DNA from: Bacillus sp. ISL-45
GTDB taxonomy: Bacteria > Bacillota > Bacilli > Bacillales > Cytobacillaceae
Reading direction: 5' to 3'
Length of the DNA stretch: 64,000 bases
NCBI RefSeq assembly: GCF_018613195.1
Contig: NZ_JAGGQQ010000009.1
Coordinates: forward strand, 186,001-250,000
The notes beneath the pieces were generated by a model that saw nothing but the letters and a program-made list of their open reading frames with translations, ran no database searches and was not told where the DNA came from. The position numbers were made by a program, and so were the translations under genes. Below, in pieces: positions 16,722 through 25,616 of this stretch; positions within the stretch are counted from its first letter, which is position 1; each line of letters opens with the position of its first letter.

Positions 16722-18779
16722 ATGATAAGCATTGCAGAAAAAATCATCAAACATAAGAAAGCTGTTGTGATCGCGTTTGTTGTATTTGCGTTAATTTCAA
16801 CAGTGGCGCAATTTTTTGTTTCGGTCAATTATAATATGGTCGATTATTTGCCTGAAGATGCCCAGTCAACAAGGGCAATGGAAATCATGGAAAAGGAGTT
16901 CACTGCTGAGGTACCAGATACAAGGGTGATGGTAAGGGATATATCCTTGCAGGAAGCGCTCAGTCTTAAAGAGAGATTGTCAGCCATTGATGGTGTTGGC
17001 GACGTCATTTGGCTTGATGATGTGGTGGATTTGAAGAAACCCCTCGAAATGGCAGACAAAGAGACAGTCGAAAACTACTACAAAGATGGTAATGCGCTGT
17101 TCTCGATCAGTGTCCGCTCTGGTGATGAGGTTCCGATCACCGATGCGATATATAACTTGATTGGTGAAGACGGAGCGATTGCGGGCGAAGCCATCAATAC
17201 GGCATCATCACAAAAAATGGCTGGAACAGAATCGATGTATGCTGCTGTTTTGCTCGTTCCGATCATAATTTTCATTCTTGTCGTCTCAACTACGTCGTGG
17301 ATCGAGCCTTTATTCTTCCTGCTGGCAATCGGAGTCTCGGTCCTGATCAACCTGGGCACGAACATTTTTATCGGCGAGGTTTCCTTCGTTACTCAGTCGG
17401 TCGCTCCGATCCTGCAGCTGGCCGTTTCACTCGATTATGCCGTATTCCTGCTTCACAGTTTTTCTGATTATCGAAAGCAGACTAATAATCCTGAAGAAGC
17501 CATGCGTCTGGCGATGAAAAAGTCATTCCCTGCGATTACCGCCAGTGCGGCGACAACATTTTTTGGATTCATCGCGCTGACATTCATGAAATTTGAAATT
17601 GGCTCAGATCTTGGAATCAATCTGGTTAAAGGAATTGTACTGAGCTTTATCAGCGTCATGGTGTTTTTACCGGCGCTCACTTTACTGTTCTATAAATGGA
17701 TGGACAAAACGCAGCACAGAAGTTTTGTTCCAAGCTTTACTGGAATCGGTAATATTGTGGTCAAACTTAAGATACCAAGCCTGCTGCTTGTTTTTGCGAT
17801 TCTCATTCCAAGCTTTTTGGCGCAAAGCAATACGGCATTTACGTATGGGCTTGGCGAACAGCCGGAAACAACACGTGCCGGCAGAGATTTTATCGAGATA
17901 AAAGAAGCGTTTGGAGAAACGACTCCGATTGTCCTTTTGGTTCCTAAAGGAGATACAGCAAAGGAAGCGGAGCTAGTCCAGGATCTGGAGGATCTCGATT
18001 ACGTAACGAGCGTGATTGCCTATGTGAATATGGTAGGCTCGGTCATTCCGCCTGAATACCTGGATGACTCAATCACAAACGAATTCTATTCGGAAAATTA
18101 CAGCCGGATCATCATCAATACGAATCAGGGGACAGAAGGAGATATTCCTTTTTCAATTGTCCAGAAGGTAGAAGCGGAGGCTGAAGGATATTATGGTGAT
18201 CAGGCAATGAGCATGGGAGAGAGTGTGACACTGTATGATATCAAGAATGTCGTCAACAAGGATAATATCGTCGTGAACGTGTTGACAGTCGTAACGATTG
18301 CCATTGTCCTGCTGGCAACCTTTAAGTCGATTTCGATTCCACTCGCATTGCTGATCACGATCCAGTCTGCCGTCTGGATCAATCTGTCGATTCCGTATTT
18401 TACAAGTTCATCGCTGGTGTTTGTCGGATATTTGATCATTAGTACGGTACAGCTGGCGGCAACGGTGGACTATGCAATTTTGCTGACGGAAGCATACCAG
18501 CATAACCGTCAGGAAATGTCCGCGAAAAAAGCAATCGTGAAAACATTGGATGAAAAAACGTTCTCCATCTCCATATCTGCAGCTATTTTATCGAGTGTCG
18601 GGTTTATTTTATGGATGACGTCTTCCAACCCGATTGTTGGATCCATCGGCCTGTTATTAGGAAGGGGCGCATTGCTTGCGTTCGTGATGGTCGTATTCTT
18701 CTTGCCGGCTATGCTGCTGGTGTTCGATAAATTCATTAAAAAGACGACCTATAAAGCAAACTTTTACGAGGAGAAATGA
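16722..18779 (+). CDS. MMPL/RND family transporter
   Basis: 685 residues with two homologous halves, each an N-terminal transmembrane helix, a soluble extracytoplasmic domain, and a bundle of five or six helices. Family features include the first extracytoplasmic VDYLPEDAQST, SLDYAVFLLHSFSDYR and its second-half counterpart TVDYAILLTEAYQHNR, which carry the proton-relay aspartates. MMPL proteins export lipids, drugs or lipid-linked molecules (B. subtilis YdfJ is similar). It overlaps the next gene by four bases (ATGA), so the two are translationally coupled. Control by the divergent TetR protein is likely. Confidence 0.9.
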   Translation: MISIAEKIIKHKKAVVIAFVVFALISTVAQFFVSVNYNMVDYLPEDAQSTRAMEIMEKEFTAEVPDTRVMVRDISLQEALSLKERLSAIDGVGDVIWLDDVVDLKKPLEMADKETVENYYKDGNALFSISVRSGDEVPITDAIYNLIGEDGAIAGEAINTASSQKMAGTESMYAAVLLVPIIIFILVVSTTSWIEPLFFLLAIGVSVLINLGTNIFIGEVSFVTQSVAPILQLAVSLDYAVFLLHSFSDYRKQTNNPEEAMRLAMKKSFPAITASAATTFFGFIALTFMKFEIGSDLGINLVKGIVLSFISVMVFLPALTLLFYKWMDKTQHRSFVPSFTGIGNIVVKLKIPSLLLVFAILIPSFLAQSNTAFTYGLGEQPETTRAGRDFIEIKEAFGETTPIVLLVPKGDTAKEAELVQDLEDLDYVTSVIAYVNMVGSVIPPEYLDDSITNEFYSENYSRIIINTNQGTEGDIPFSIVQKVEAEAEGYYGDQAMSMGESVTLYDIKNVVNKDNIVVNVLTVVTIAIVLLATFKSISIPLALLITIQSAVWINLSIPYFTSSSLVFVGYLIISTVQLAATVDYAILLTEAYQHNRQEMSAKKAIVKTLDEKTFSISISAAILSSVGFILWMTSSNPIVGSIGLLLGRGALLAFVMVVFFLPAMLLVFDKFIKKTTYKANFYEEK

Positions 18780-20569
18780 TGATGAGAACAAACAAATTAC
18801 TTCCTGCTGCCCTCGCATCGATGATTATCTTGCCTTCATTTCTTAGTTATGGAGCGGCGGCAGAAACTGAAGGGAAAATCGCCGCCAAGGACGAAGTCGT
18901 ATACGCAACATTAAAATCCAATGGAGACCTTGATGATATTTATGTTGTCAATACTTTGGAGGTAGCGAAGGCTGGAGAAATTCTCGATTATGGGAACTAC
19001 AGCAGTGTCAAAAACCTGACTGACCTTTCCGAACTTGCTCACAATGGGCAGGCCGTCCAGATTGATGCCCCTGAAGGAAAGTTTTATTATCAGGGCAATA
19101 TGGAAGACAACACTGAGCTGCCATGGGATATTGAGATTTCCTATTTACTCGATGGGCGTGAGGTTGAAGCATCCGAACTTGCTGGAAAAGAAGGCAGTTT
19201 AGAAATAAAGATCAATACTGCTGCCAATGAAAAAGCAGACGGTATTTACTTTGACAATTACTTATTGCAAGTTTCCCTGCAACTCTCAAATAATTATCAA
19301 AATATAGAAGCAGATGGCGGCATGGTTGCAAATGCCGGAAAGAACAAGCAAATTACTTTCACAGTAATGCCTGGACAGGAGGAAGAGTTCATTGTCGAAG
19401 CAGATGTGGAGGATTTTGAATTCACCGGTGTCGATATTGCAGCTGTTCCGTCGACCCTGCCGATTAATACTTCTGAAATGGAGAGTATGACCGATGATAT
19501 GTCGGCATTATCGGATGCAATCAGGGAATTGAATGATGGAGTTGCCGACCTGAAGAGTGGTGTTTCGCAATTGAACAATGGCGCAGCAAGCCTGCGTGAT
19601 GGTTCGGCAAAATATAAAAACGGCATGACTGAGCTGAACGGTTCATCCTCACAAATCGTCGGTGCATCCAGTTCGATTGGCGATGCATTGAAACAAATGA
19701 GCACCTCTCTTTCCGGGGATTCTGCCCAAATGGATGTGTCGAGTTTGAGTGAACTGCCTGCGGTCCTGACTAAATTAGCCAGCGGGATGAACCAGGCAGC
19801 AGATGGGCTGACCACTTTGCGCCAAAATTACGCTTTGGCGTACGGTGCACTTGATGGTGCAATTAAAGAAATTCCGGCCCATCAGATTTCAGATGAAGAG
19901 ATAAAAGCATTATACAGCAGCGGCGCGGATGCGAATGTTGTCAACAAACTAGTTGAGTCCTATGCAGCTGCCCAGAAAGTTAAAGGTACTTATTCACAAG
20001 TACAGGAAGCCTATGCAGCCGTTGATCCTACACTCATGCAGGTAAGCGGATCGGTAACGGAGATGAGCGCAGGACTAACAGCGATTGCCGGTGACCTGTC
20101 TGTTTCTCTTAAGGATATGGATATGAGCGGTCTGGAACAGCTTCAGAAAGGGCTCGCGGAATTGTCCTCTCAATACGGAGAATTCCACTCCGGTCTTGTT
20201 GGTTATACAGGAGGAGTGAGCAAGCTGGCAGCTTCCTATAACAAGCTGCATTCAGGAGTTGCCGGTCTGGCAGATGGCACAGGTGAATTGAATAAAGGAG
20301 TCGGCGAACTCCACAACGGAACAAGCGAATTGCATAAGGAAACGAAAGACCTGCCTGAGCAAATGCAGCAGGAAATCAATGAAATGATCAAGGAGTATGA
20401 CAAATCAGACTTCGAGCCAGTTTCTTTTGTGTCCCCGAAGAACGAGAACATCACTTCCGTACAATTCGTCATCAAAACAGAAGCGATTGAAAAAGAAGAA
20501 CAAGAAGAGAAACAAGCAAAGCCTGAGAAAAAGAAAGGGTTTTGGGATCTTTTAATGGATTTATTTTAA
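18776..20569 (+). CDS. YhgE/Pip-like secreted protein partner of the MMPL pump
   Basis: 597 residues with a signal peptide (hydrophobic core 8-25, AAAETE cleavage region). The middle and C-terminal parts carry many heptad-like repeats of the form LxxGxxxLxxGxxxL (LNDGVADLKSGVSQLNNG near residue 255 and GTGELNKGVGELHNG near residue 500), as in YhgE/Pip X-X-X repeat proteins. A Lys/Glu-rich linker and a short aromatic-hydrophobic tail (FWDLLMDLF) end the protein. Coupling to the MMPL gene suggests an extracytoplasmic adaptor or partner. Up to three start codons (ATGATGATG) are possible. Confidence 0.8.
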   Translation: MMMRTNKLLPAALASMIILPSFLSYGAAAETEGKIAAKDEVVYATLKSNGDLDDIYVVNTLEVAKAGEILDYGNYSSVKNLTDLSELAHNGQAVQIDAPEGKFYYQGNMEDNTELPWDIEISYLLDGREVEASELAGKEGSLEIKINTAANEKADGIYFDNYLLQVSLQLSNNYQNIEADGGMVANAGKNKQITFTVMPGQEEEFIVEADVEDFEFTGVDIAAVPSTLPINTSEMESMTDDMSALSDAIRELNDGVADLKSGVSQLNNGAASLRDGSAKYKNGMTELNGSSSQIVGASSSIGDALKQMSTSLSGDSAQMDVSSLSELPAVLTKLASGMNQAADGLTTLRQNYALAYGALDGAIKEIPAHQISDEEIKALYSSGADANVVNKLVESYAAAQKVKGTYSQVQEAYAAVDPTLMQVSGSVTEMSAGLTAIAGDLSVSLKDMDMSGLEQLQKGLAELSSQYGEFHSGLVGYTGGVSKLAASYNKLHSGVAGLADGTGELNKGVGELHNGTSELHKETKDLPEQMQQEINEMIKEYDKSDFEPVSFVSPKNENITSVQFVIKTEAIEKEEQEEKQAKPEKKKGFWDLLMDLF

Positions 20570-20572
20570 TGA

Positions 20573-20677
20573 CGCTCTTTTCGTAAACTTTGTTGCTCTC
20601 AACCAAAAGTAAAAACCGGCACCTGGGTTTTTACGAGTTTTAGGGCCATCCATATTCAGAAGTCTTCTCGAAAGAGC
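20573..20677 (+). repeat. MITE-like dispersed repeat, copy 1
   Basis: About 105 bp, beginning CGCTCTTTTCGTAAAC and ending TCTCGAAAGAGC, so the ends are imperfect inverted repeats. The interior (ACCGGCACCTGGGTTTTT, ATTCAGAAGTCTTCTCG) matches the reverse complement of 54529-54632. There is no reading frame. It lies in the 350-bp gap before the ferritin gene. Confidence 0.75.
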
Positions 20678-20743
20678 TTTGATGCGGTTACCAAAACCTA
20701 GACGAATAGCAATAATCAATGAGCAAACAGCCTTTAATGTTTC

Positions 20744-20798
20744 AAGGACAGTTCAGGAGGTATGGCATAAGCGTTTGCATCCGTGCTGTCCTTTTTTA
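20744..20798 (+). terminator. Long-loop terminator before the ferritin gene
   Basis: AAGGACAG pairs with CTGTCCTT across a 33-base loop, followed by a T run. A second small hairpin may form in the loop (GCATAAGCGTTTGC). It may terminate the MMPL operon, or be the end of a small unannotated RNA. Confidence 0.55.
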
Positions 20799-20919
20799 TT
20801 GCCGACCTTTGGATAAACATGGTTTTAAGAAGCGCAAAAGGGTAAAATTCAATTGTTAAGGCAAAATAATTATGTTAGCGTAAAAAGAAAAGAGCTGCAT
20901 GAATTGAGGAGGAATCACA

Positions 20920-21423
20920 ATGATCAGCGATAAGTTGGTTAATGGTTTGGTCGAACAAATGAATTATGAGTTTTATTCTGCCCATGCGTACATGGCAATG
21001 GCTTCGTATTGTTCAGCGGAAAACCTGGATGGTTTTGCGAATTTCTTTTTGGTACAAGCTGAAGAAGAACGCTTCCATGCGATGAAATTTTACAATTTCA
21101 TCAATGATATGGGTGAGCGCGTGACATTCGATGGCTTCAATGCCCCATCAAACGAGTTCGAATCTGTTCTTGATGTTTTTAAGAAAGGCATGGCACATGA
21201 GAAGGAAGTCACGCGCCGAATTTACAATCTCGCGGATATCGCCCTTGATGAGCGCGAACACGCGACGATGACATTCCTGAAATGGTTCATTGAAGAACAG
21301 GTTGAAGAAGAAGCCCTGTTCGACAGCCTGATTCAGAAGCTGCGCCGGATCGACCAGGACAGCAACGCATTCTTCATGCTAGAAAACGAACTCGCACAGC
21401 GTTCATTCACTGCACCAGAGTGA
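20920..21423 (+). CDS. ftnA: Ferritin (FtnA type)
   Basis: 167 residues. The ferroxidase residues are in place: Glu17, Glu50 and His53 (EEERFHAMK), with the later Glu residues of helices C and D (EKEVTRR, EEQVEEEALFD). Ferritins oxidise Fe(II) and store it as a 24-mer mineral core in the cytoplasm. The start follows TTGAGGAGG. A plausible promoter is TTCAAT-17-TATGTT upstream; I could not identify a convincing Fur or PerR box. Monocistronic, with a strong terminator. Confidence 0.95.
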   Translation: MISDKLVNGLVEQMNYEFYSAHAYMAMASYCSAENLDGFANFFLVQAEEERFHAMKFYNFINDMGERVTFDGFNAPSNEFESVLDVFKKGMAHEKEVTRRIYNLADIALDEREHATMTFLKWFIEEQVEEEALFDSLIQKLRRIDQDSNAFFMLENELAQRSFTAPE

Positions 21424-21436
21424 AAATAAAGTAGTA

Positions 21437-21470
21437 AAGCAGGATTCCAGGGTCGGAATCCTGTTTTTTT
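21437..21470 (+). terminator. Terminator of the ferritin gene
   Basis: The stem CAGGATTCC / GGAATCCTG is followed by TTTTTTT. Confidence 0.93.
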
Positions 21471-21552
21471 GTGTATATTGCTGAAAAAGAGTCCTTTTTA
21501 GCAAGGATGTTTGAAAATTCGCTTGTTTTAGCCTGATGAGGAATGCATTTCA

Positions 21553-21663
21553 ACAATTCTTGCTTAGTTATTACCAGTTATAGAATTTTATTTAACAGTT
21601 TATAAGTGATTATTAACGGTTGGAAGGAATTTATCGACGGTTAGAAGAAATATATTAACGGTT
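21553..21663. repeat. 21-bp phased array of ACGGTT-like boxes
   Basis: Related hexamers occur at exact 21-bp steps: ACAATT 21553, CCAGTT 21574, ACAGTT 21595, ACGGTT 21616, ACGGTT 21637 and ACGGTT 21658. The last three have the longer common form (T/C)(G/A)ACGGTTrGA. This sits in the 529-bp AT-rich gap between ferritin and the lipoprotein gene. Confidence 0.8.
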
Positions 21664-21698
21664 GAGTAGAATTGATGAAGATTTGCAGAGTTTGAACA

Positions 21699-21817
21699 TC
21701 AGTTTTGCAGCCATAATACCAGTTTCATCACATATAATCCTGGTATCGGTGTTTTTAATCCCAGTTTTAACAAACGAAAGAGTTATAATCCCATTTGTAA
21801 CAAATTTAATACCATTT
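21699..21817. repeat. About 20-bp phased array of CCAGTTT-like boxes
   Basis: Boxes of the type (A/T)CCAGTT or its variants start at 21699 (TCAGTT), 21719 (CCAGTT), 21739 (CCTGGT), 21761 (CCAGTT), 21791 (CCATTT) and 21811 (ACCATT). Most are preceded by TAATC or ATA, giving phrases such as TTAATCCCAGTTTTAACAA. It is more degenerate than the neighbouring array. The rest of the gap shows no gene. Confidence 0.6.
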
Positions 21818-21952
21818 GATAGATTTCAACTTAACTAGTTAAGTATTTCTACACTGACTTTTCCAATTCCATCCAAATAGTCACGAATACTTTTTCTGCC
21901 TGGTATTTAGGGTAAAAGGATGATAAGAGAATCTTACAAGAAGGAGGATCTT

Positions 21953-22336
21953 ATGAAGAAAATACTTATATCTTTAGCAGCGGCTGGGATCCTTGCTGGA
22001 TGCAGCGCTGATGATAGTGAAATTGGGCAGGAGGGACCGCCGGAAACGGAAGTGAAGACTGAGGAGGATCCGGTGACCACGGATTACCTGCAGGAAAGGT
22101 TCTATGAAGGAATGGATTATGATGCTTATGCTGTTGAGGTTCAATCCTGGGTTGATAAGGGGCAGGCCACAATCGCTGATACCGTGGAACCAGAGGGACA
22201 GAAGAATGTTTCTGCAGATATTATTCAGGTAGCGGATGGATTCCTGGCAGTTGCCAACGACGGCAAAGAAGTTACCTTTATAAAACCATTCGCCTCTCCT
22301 GAGGAAGCGAAGGAATACTTGAATGAAAACTTATAA
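21953..22336 (+). CDS. Small lipoprotein of unknown function
   Basis: 127 residues from the ATG at 21953, which follows AAGAAGGAGGATCTT. A longer frame from 21920 lacks this site. The N terminus is a lipoprotein signal with lipobox LAGC (ILAGCSADD), so Cys18 should be lipidated and the protein anchored outside the membrane. An acidic linker follows, and then a globular part with YLQERFYEGMDYDAY and VADGFLAVANDGKEVTF. I do not recognise the family. Confidence 0.75.
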   Translation: MKKILISLAAAGILAGCSADDSEIGQEGPPETEVKTEEDPVTTDYLQERFYEGMDYDAYAVEVQSWVDKGQATIADTVEPEGQKNVSADIIQVADGFLAVANDGKEVTFIKPFASPEEAKEYLNENL

Positions 22337-22339
22337 AAA

Positions 22340-22379
22340 GCAAGCCCGCTGACTAATCGTTTAGCGGGCTTTCGCTTGT
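22340..22379 (+). terminator. Terminator of the lipoprotein gene
   Basis: The stem CAAGCCCGCT / AGCGGGCTT is followed by TTCGCTTG. Confidence 0.8.
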
Positions 22380-22458
22380 GGTATACGACCATTAAAGCAA
22401 CATTTCGTTCGTTTATGATAGGTTCTCTTATTATTACCTTCCAAATTAGTCAGGAAGA

Positions 22459-22524
22459 ATGAATGTAGATAAGACTGTGTTACTTTTTCAAGACGAATCA
22501 AAAGGGGAAAAGAGAAACGGTTAA
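22459..22524 (+). CDS. Possible 21-residue leader peptide
   Basis: ATG at 22459, preceded at close range by CAGGAAGA, opens a frame MNVDKTVLLFQDESKGEKRN-G that stops at TAA 22522-22524, inside the loop of the terminator hairpin at 22511-22540. This is the layout of an attenuator leader, but there is no run of regulatory codons and the ribosome site spacing is poor. Low confidence. Confidence 0.2.
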   Translation: MNVDKTVLLFQDESKGEKRNG

Positions 22525-22540
22525 TCTGTTTCTCTTTTTT
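22511..22540 (+). terminator. Terminator in the leader of the NAD(P)-binding gene
   Basis: The stem AGAGAAAC / GTTTCTCT around a nine-base loop is followed by TTTTT, ending only 17 bp before the start codon at 22558. No gene of normal size lies between it and the previous terminator, so it may be an attenuator. Confidence 0.7.
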
Positions 22541-22557
22541 ACAAAGGAGGGAATGTA

Positions 22558-23187
22558 ATGAAGGTAATCGTGATTGGTGCGCATAGCAGTGTCGGGGAGT
22601 TTGTTGTCAGTAAGCTGATGGAAAATGGATATACATCCTGCGCAGTCGTCAGCGATGAAAATCAAATCGAGCTGCTGAAAAAGAGAGGAGCTACAGAAGT
22701 AGTTCTATATGAAGAAAGAATCCTGCCGAACTTATTCCACGGATATGATGCTGCCATTTATCTTACTGGTATCAATCCTAAGGCTAAAACTGGGAGAACA
22801 GTAATGGTAGATCATGAGTCGGTCATTGAGACTGTAAAGGAAGCAGAGAAGCAGGGCGTCAAGCGTTTTGTGATGATGAGCGCAATCATGGCCAATGAAG
22901 AGGCAGGAGATGACAGCCGGGAAATTGGCGCGAAAGAGATGCCCGATGAGTTGCTGCGGCAATCAAATTTGACATATACCATCGTGCAGCCGGGAGCATT
23001 TACAGACAAACCTGGTAATGGAAAAATATCTGCAGGTGAAACACTGGATTCGAATGAGCTTGAAATTTCACAAGAGGATATCGCGGAGGTGCTGGTCATG
23101 TCGCTCGAAAACGAGGCCGCTTTTAACAAGACTTTCGAGGTGGCAGAAGGAGATACAGTCATAACAAAAGCTTTATCTTCATTATAA
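22558..23187 (+). CDS. NAD(P)-binding SDR-like protein (YhfK type)
   Basis: 209 residues with an N-terminal Rossmann motif VIVIGAHSSVGEFVV and the atypical SDR layout of NAD(P)H-binding/YhfK proteins (FVMMSAIMAN, then YTIVQPGAFTD). The substrate is unknown; relatives act on sugar nucleotides, flavins or quinones, or serve as redox sensors. The glycine motif is GxxxxVG rather than GxxGxxG, one glycine short of the usual signature. AAAGGAGGG precedes the ATG. It is followed after 12 bp by the GltB-domain gene, so the two are probably co-transcribed. Confidence 0.8.
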   Translation: MKVIVIGAHSSVGEFVVSKLMENGYTSCAVVSDENQIELLKKRGATEVVLYEERILPNLFHGYDAAIYLTGINPKAKTGRTVMVDHESVIETVKEAEKQGVKRFVMMSAIMANEEAGDDSREIGAKEMPDELLRQSNLTYTIVQPGAFTDKPGNGKISAGETLDSNELEISQEDIAEVLVMSLENEAAFNKTFEVAEGDTVITKALSSL

Positions 23188-23199
23188 AGGAGGATTTCA

Positions 23200-24816
23200 A
23201 TGGGTTTGACGGACTATCTAGTGATCGGCTTGTTTATTTTCATAGCTTTGATTATCCTGGTGCCGGTCCTTCTATTTATCTATTTATACATTAAAGACGA
23301 TAACCAGCAGCAGCATTCAATTTTAAGGAATTTCCCCGTGCTCGGAAAGGTTCGTTATTTTACCGAGCATATTGGTCCAGAGCTAAGACAATATTTATTC
23401 AATGGAGATAATGAGGGGAAGCCTTTTTCACGCAAGGAATATCAGGATGTCGTCAAGGCAGGCAAGTATAAGGATAGATTAATCGGTTTCGGTTCATTAA
23501 AGGATTTCGACGCTGAAGGCTTTTACATCAGAAATACACTTTTTCCTAAATTGACTAATGAAATGAAGGTCGATAACGCGGAAAAAATTAAAACAAGAGT
23601 TTACAAGATTGATGGGGAGGGCCTTTTTACAAGAAAAGAACATAGCGAGGAAAAACTGGCTGACCCTTATTATTTGCAGGATGATGACGCTGTAGTGCTT
23701 GGCGGGCACACTTGCCGCTATCCATTCCGTGTAAAAGGCCAGGTAGGCCAGTCTGCGATGAGCTATGGGGCACTTGGGGAAAAAGCAATCCAGGCGATGT
23801 CCAAAGGCCTGGGACTTGCAGGCGGAACGTGGATGAATTCAGGTGAAGGCGGATTGTCTGAACATCATCTCGCCGGAAATCCGGATATCATGATGCAAAT
23901 CGGGCCAGATTTATTTGGAGTCCGCAAGCCGAACGGCGAGTTTTCGTGGGAAGAGTTCAAGAAGAAGAGTGAAATGCCCCAGGTTAAAGCTTTTGAAATC
24001 AAGCTTGCCCAGGGAGCGAAAACACGCGGAGGCCATGTTGAAGGGGAAAAGGTAACCGAAGAAATCGCAAAAATACGCCTTGTTGAAGTGGGTAAGACAA
24101 TTAACAGTCCGAACAGATTTTATGAGTTCAGCGACGTCCCTTCCATGTTTGATTGGATTGAGGAATTGCGTTCGGTTGGCGGAAAGCCGGTTGGAATCAA
24201 GATTGTCGTTGGTGATATGGATGCGCTAGAAAACATGATTTCCTACATGAAAGAAAGCGGGAAAGGCCCTGACTTCATTACGGTTGACGGCGGGGAAGGC
24301 GGCACGGGTGCAACCTATCAAGAGCTGGCGGACACGGTTGGCCTTCCTATCAACTCAGCGCTTCCTGTTGTGGACGAAATGCTTCGCCAATATGGAATCA
24401 GAGACAGAGTCAAGCTGATTGCATCAGGAAAACTGATCACTCCTGATAAAATCGCCATCGCCCTGGCTATGGGAGCAGATCTTGTGAATATAGCCCGTGG
24501 GATGATGATCAGCGTCGGCTGCATCATGGCACAGGTATGCCACTCGAATACATGCCCGGCAGGTGTAGCTACTACAGATAAAAAGCTGCAGGATGGGCTG
24601 GTTGTAGAAGAAAAAATGTACCGGGTTGCCAACTATATCATTTCCCTGCGTGAAGGACTTTACAATTTGGCAGCGGCTGCTGGAATTGACAGCCCGACAC
24701 AATTCGAAAGGAAGCACATTGTTCATAAAGACGAACTCGGACGTGTATCTCCGGTAGAAGATTTGATCATCGCTGCAAGAAGGACTCAGTTGCAAAAGGA
24801 AAGTAAGGTAAACTAG
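23200..24816 (+). CDS. yerD: FMN-binding glutamate synthase-like protein (YerD type)
   Basis: 538 residues. One N-terminal transmembrane helix (7-30) anchors a GltB-like FMN barrel. Seen are GQSAMSYGALGEKAIQAMSKG (glutamate synthase-type FMN domain), VDGGEGGTGATYQELAD, and the cysteine cluster VGCIMAQVCHSNTCPAGVA that binds a 3Fe-4S cluster in glutamate synthase. There is no glutaminase domain and the family is about one third the size of GltA, so it is not a normal glutamate synthase. Its reaction is unproven. The start follows AAAGGAGG. Confidence 0.87.
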   Translation: MGLTDYLVIGLFIFIALIILVPVLLFIYLYIKDDNQQQHSILRNFPVLGKVRYFTEHIGPELRQYLFNGDNEGKPFSRKEYQDVVKAGKYKDRLIGFGSLKDFDAEGFYIRNTLFPKLTNEMKVDNAEKIKTRVYKIDGEGLFTRKEHSEEKLADPYYLQDDDAVVLGGHTCRYPFRVKGQVGQSAMSYGALGEKAIQAMSKGLGLAGGTWMNSGEGGLSEHHLAGNPDIMMQIGPDLFGVRKPNGEFSWEEFKKKSEMPQVKAFEIKLAQGAKTRGGHVEGEKVTEEIAKIRLVEVGKTINSPNRFYEFSDVPSMFDWIEELRSVGGKPVGIKIVVGDMDALENMISYMKESGKGPDFITVDGGEGGTGATYQELADTVGLPINSALPVVDEMLRQYGIRDRVKLIASGKLITPDKIAIALAMGADLVNIARGMMISVGCIMAQVCHSNTCPAGVATTDKKLQDGLVVEEKMYRVANYIISLREGLYNLAAAAGIDSPTQFERKHIVHKDELGRVSPVEDLIIAARRTQLQKESKVN

Positions 24817-24926
24817 AATCATGGCAGCCAGTCCAATTGCGGGCTGGCTTTCTTGCTTTTAAATTTTCTTCTCAGCCAAATTGTGAAATAATAGAGTATC
24901 ATGCTTTCTATTAGGGGGTTACTTGC

Positions 24927-25589
24927 TTGGCGGGTAAAACAGCTTTGATTGCCGGTGCGACCGGTTTGATTGGAAAAGAACTTTTGCAGTTTTTATTAAA
25001 TGCGAATGAATACGATAAAGTTGTTGCGATTGTGAGAAGGCCGATTGGGATAGAGCATCCTAAGCTGGATGAAAGAATCGTGGAATTTGATCACCTGGAA
25101 CAATACAAAGAGTTTTTTTCTGTTGAAGATGTCTTCTGCGCCCTGGGGACGACGATCAAGAAGGCGAAGACGAAGGAAGCGATGTGGAAAATTGATGTCG
25201 ATTATCCAGTAGCGATTGCCAGATTGGCCAGTTCACAGGGTGCGAAGAAATTTTTGCTTGTCAGCTCGATGAATGCCGATCCTGGATCCCCTATTTTTTA
25301 TCCAAAAATGAAAGGGAAGCTTGAAGAAGAAGTTAAACAAATCCCATTTGAAACAACTGCAATCTTCCGTCCATCATTGTTATTGGGAGAGCGTAATGAA
25401 TTTAGGCTTGGTGAGAAGGCGGCAGCCGCTATTTTCACAAAAGTGCCTTTTCTCTTTAGGGGGCCATTCAAGAAATATAAAGCGATTGAAGGCAGGACAG
25501 TTGCGTCGGCCATGTATCAAGTTGCCCAGAAGGATGCGCCGGGACTGACCGTATATCCTTCTGAAAGAATCCAGGAAATAGGCCGATGA
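24927..25589 (+). CDS. NAD(P)H-binding oxidoreductase (HTATIP2/YwnB-like)
   Basis: 220 residues starting at a TTG after TAGGGGG. The Rossmann motif is ALIAGATGLIGKELL, followed by DVFCALGTTIKKAKTKEA and the SDR-type VSSMNAD, which is characteristic of HTATIP2-like atypical SDRs. The downstream FYPKMKGKLEEEV holds the YxxxK-type pair. It is a cytoplasmic redox enzyme or sensor of unknown substrate, followed after 27 bp by an MBL hydrolase and probably in one operon with it. Confidence 0.8.
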   Translation: MAGKTALIAGATGLIGKELLQFLLNANEYDKVVAIVRRPIGIEHPKLDERIVEFDHLEQYKEFFSVEDVFCALGTTIKKAKTKEAMWKIDVDYPVAIARLASSQGAKKFLLVSSMNADPGSPIFYPKMKGKLEEEVKQIPFETTAIFRPSLLLGERNEFRLGEKAAAAIFTKVPFLFRGPFKKYKAIEGRTVASAMYQVAQKDAPGLTVYPSERIQEIGR

Positions 25590-25616
25590 TCAATCAGAAC
25601 TAATGAGGTAGAAATC

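Noticed and set aside
20840-20885. PerR or Fur box before the ferritin gene (AAATAATTATGTTAG)
   Set aside because: It matches only about nine of fourteen consensus positions and is explained by AT-richness and the -10 region.
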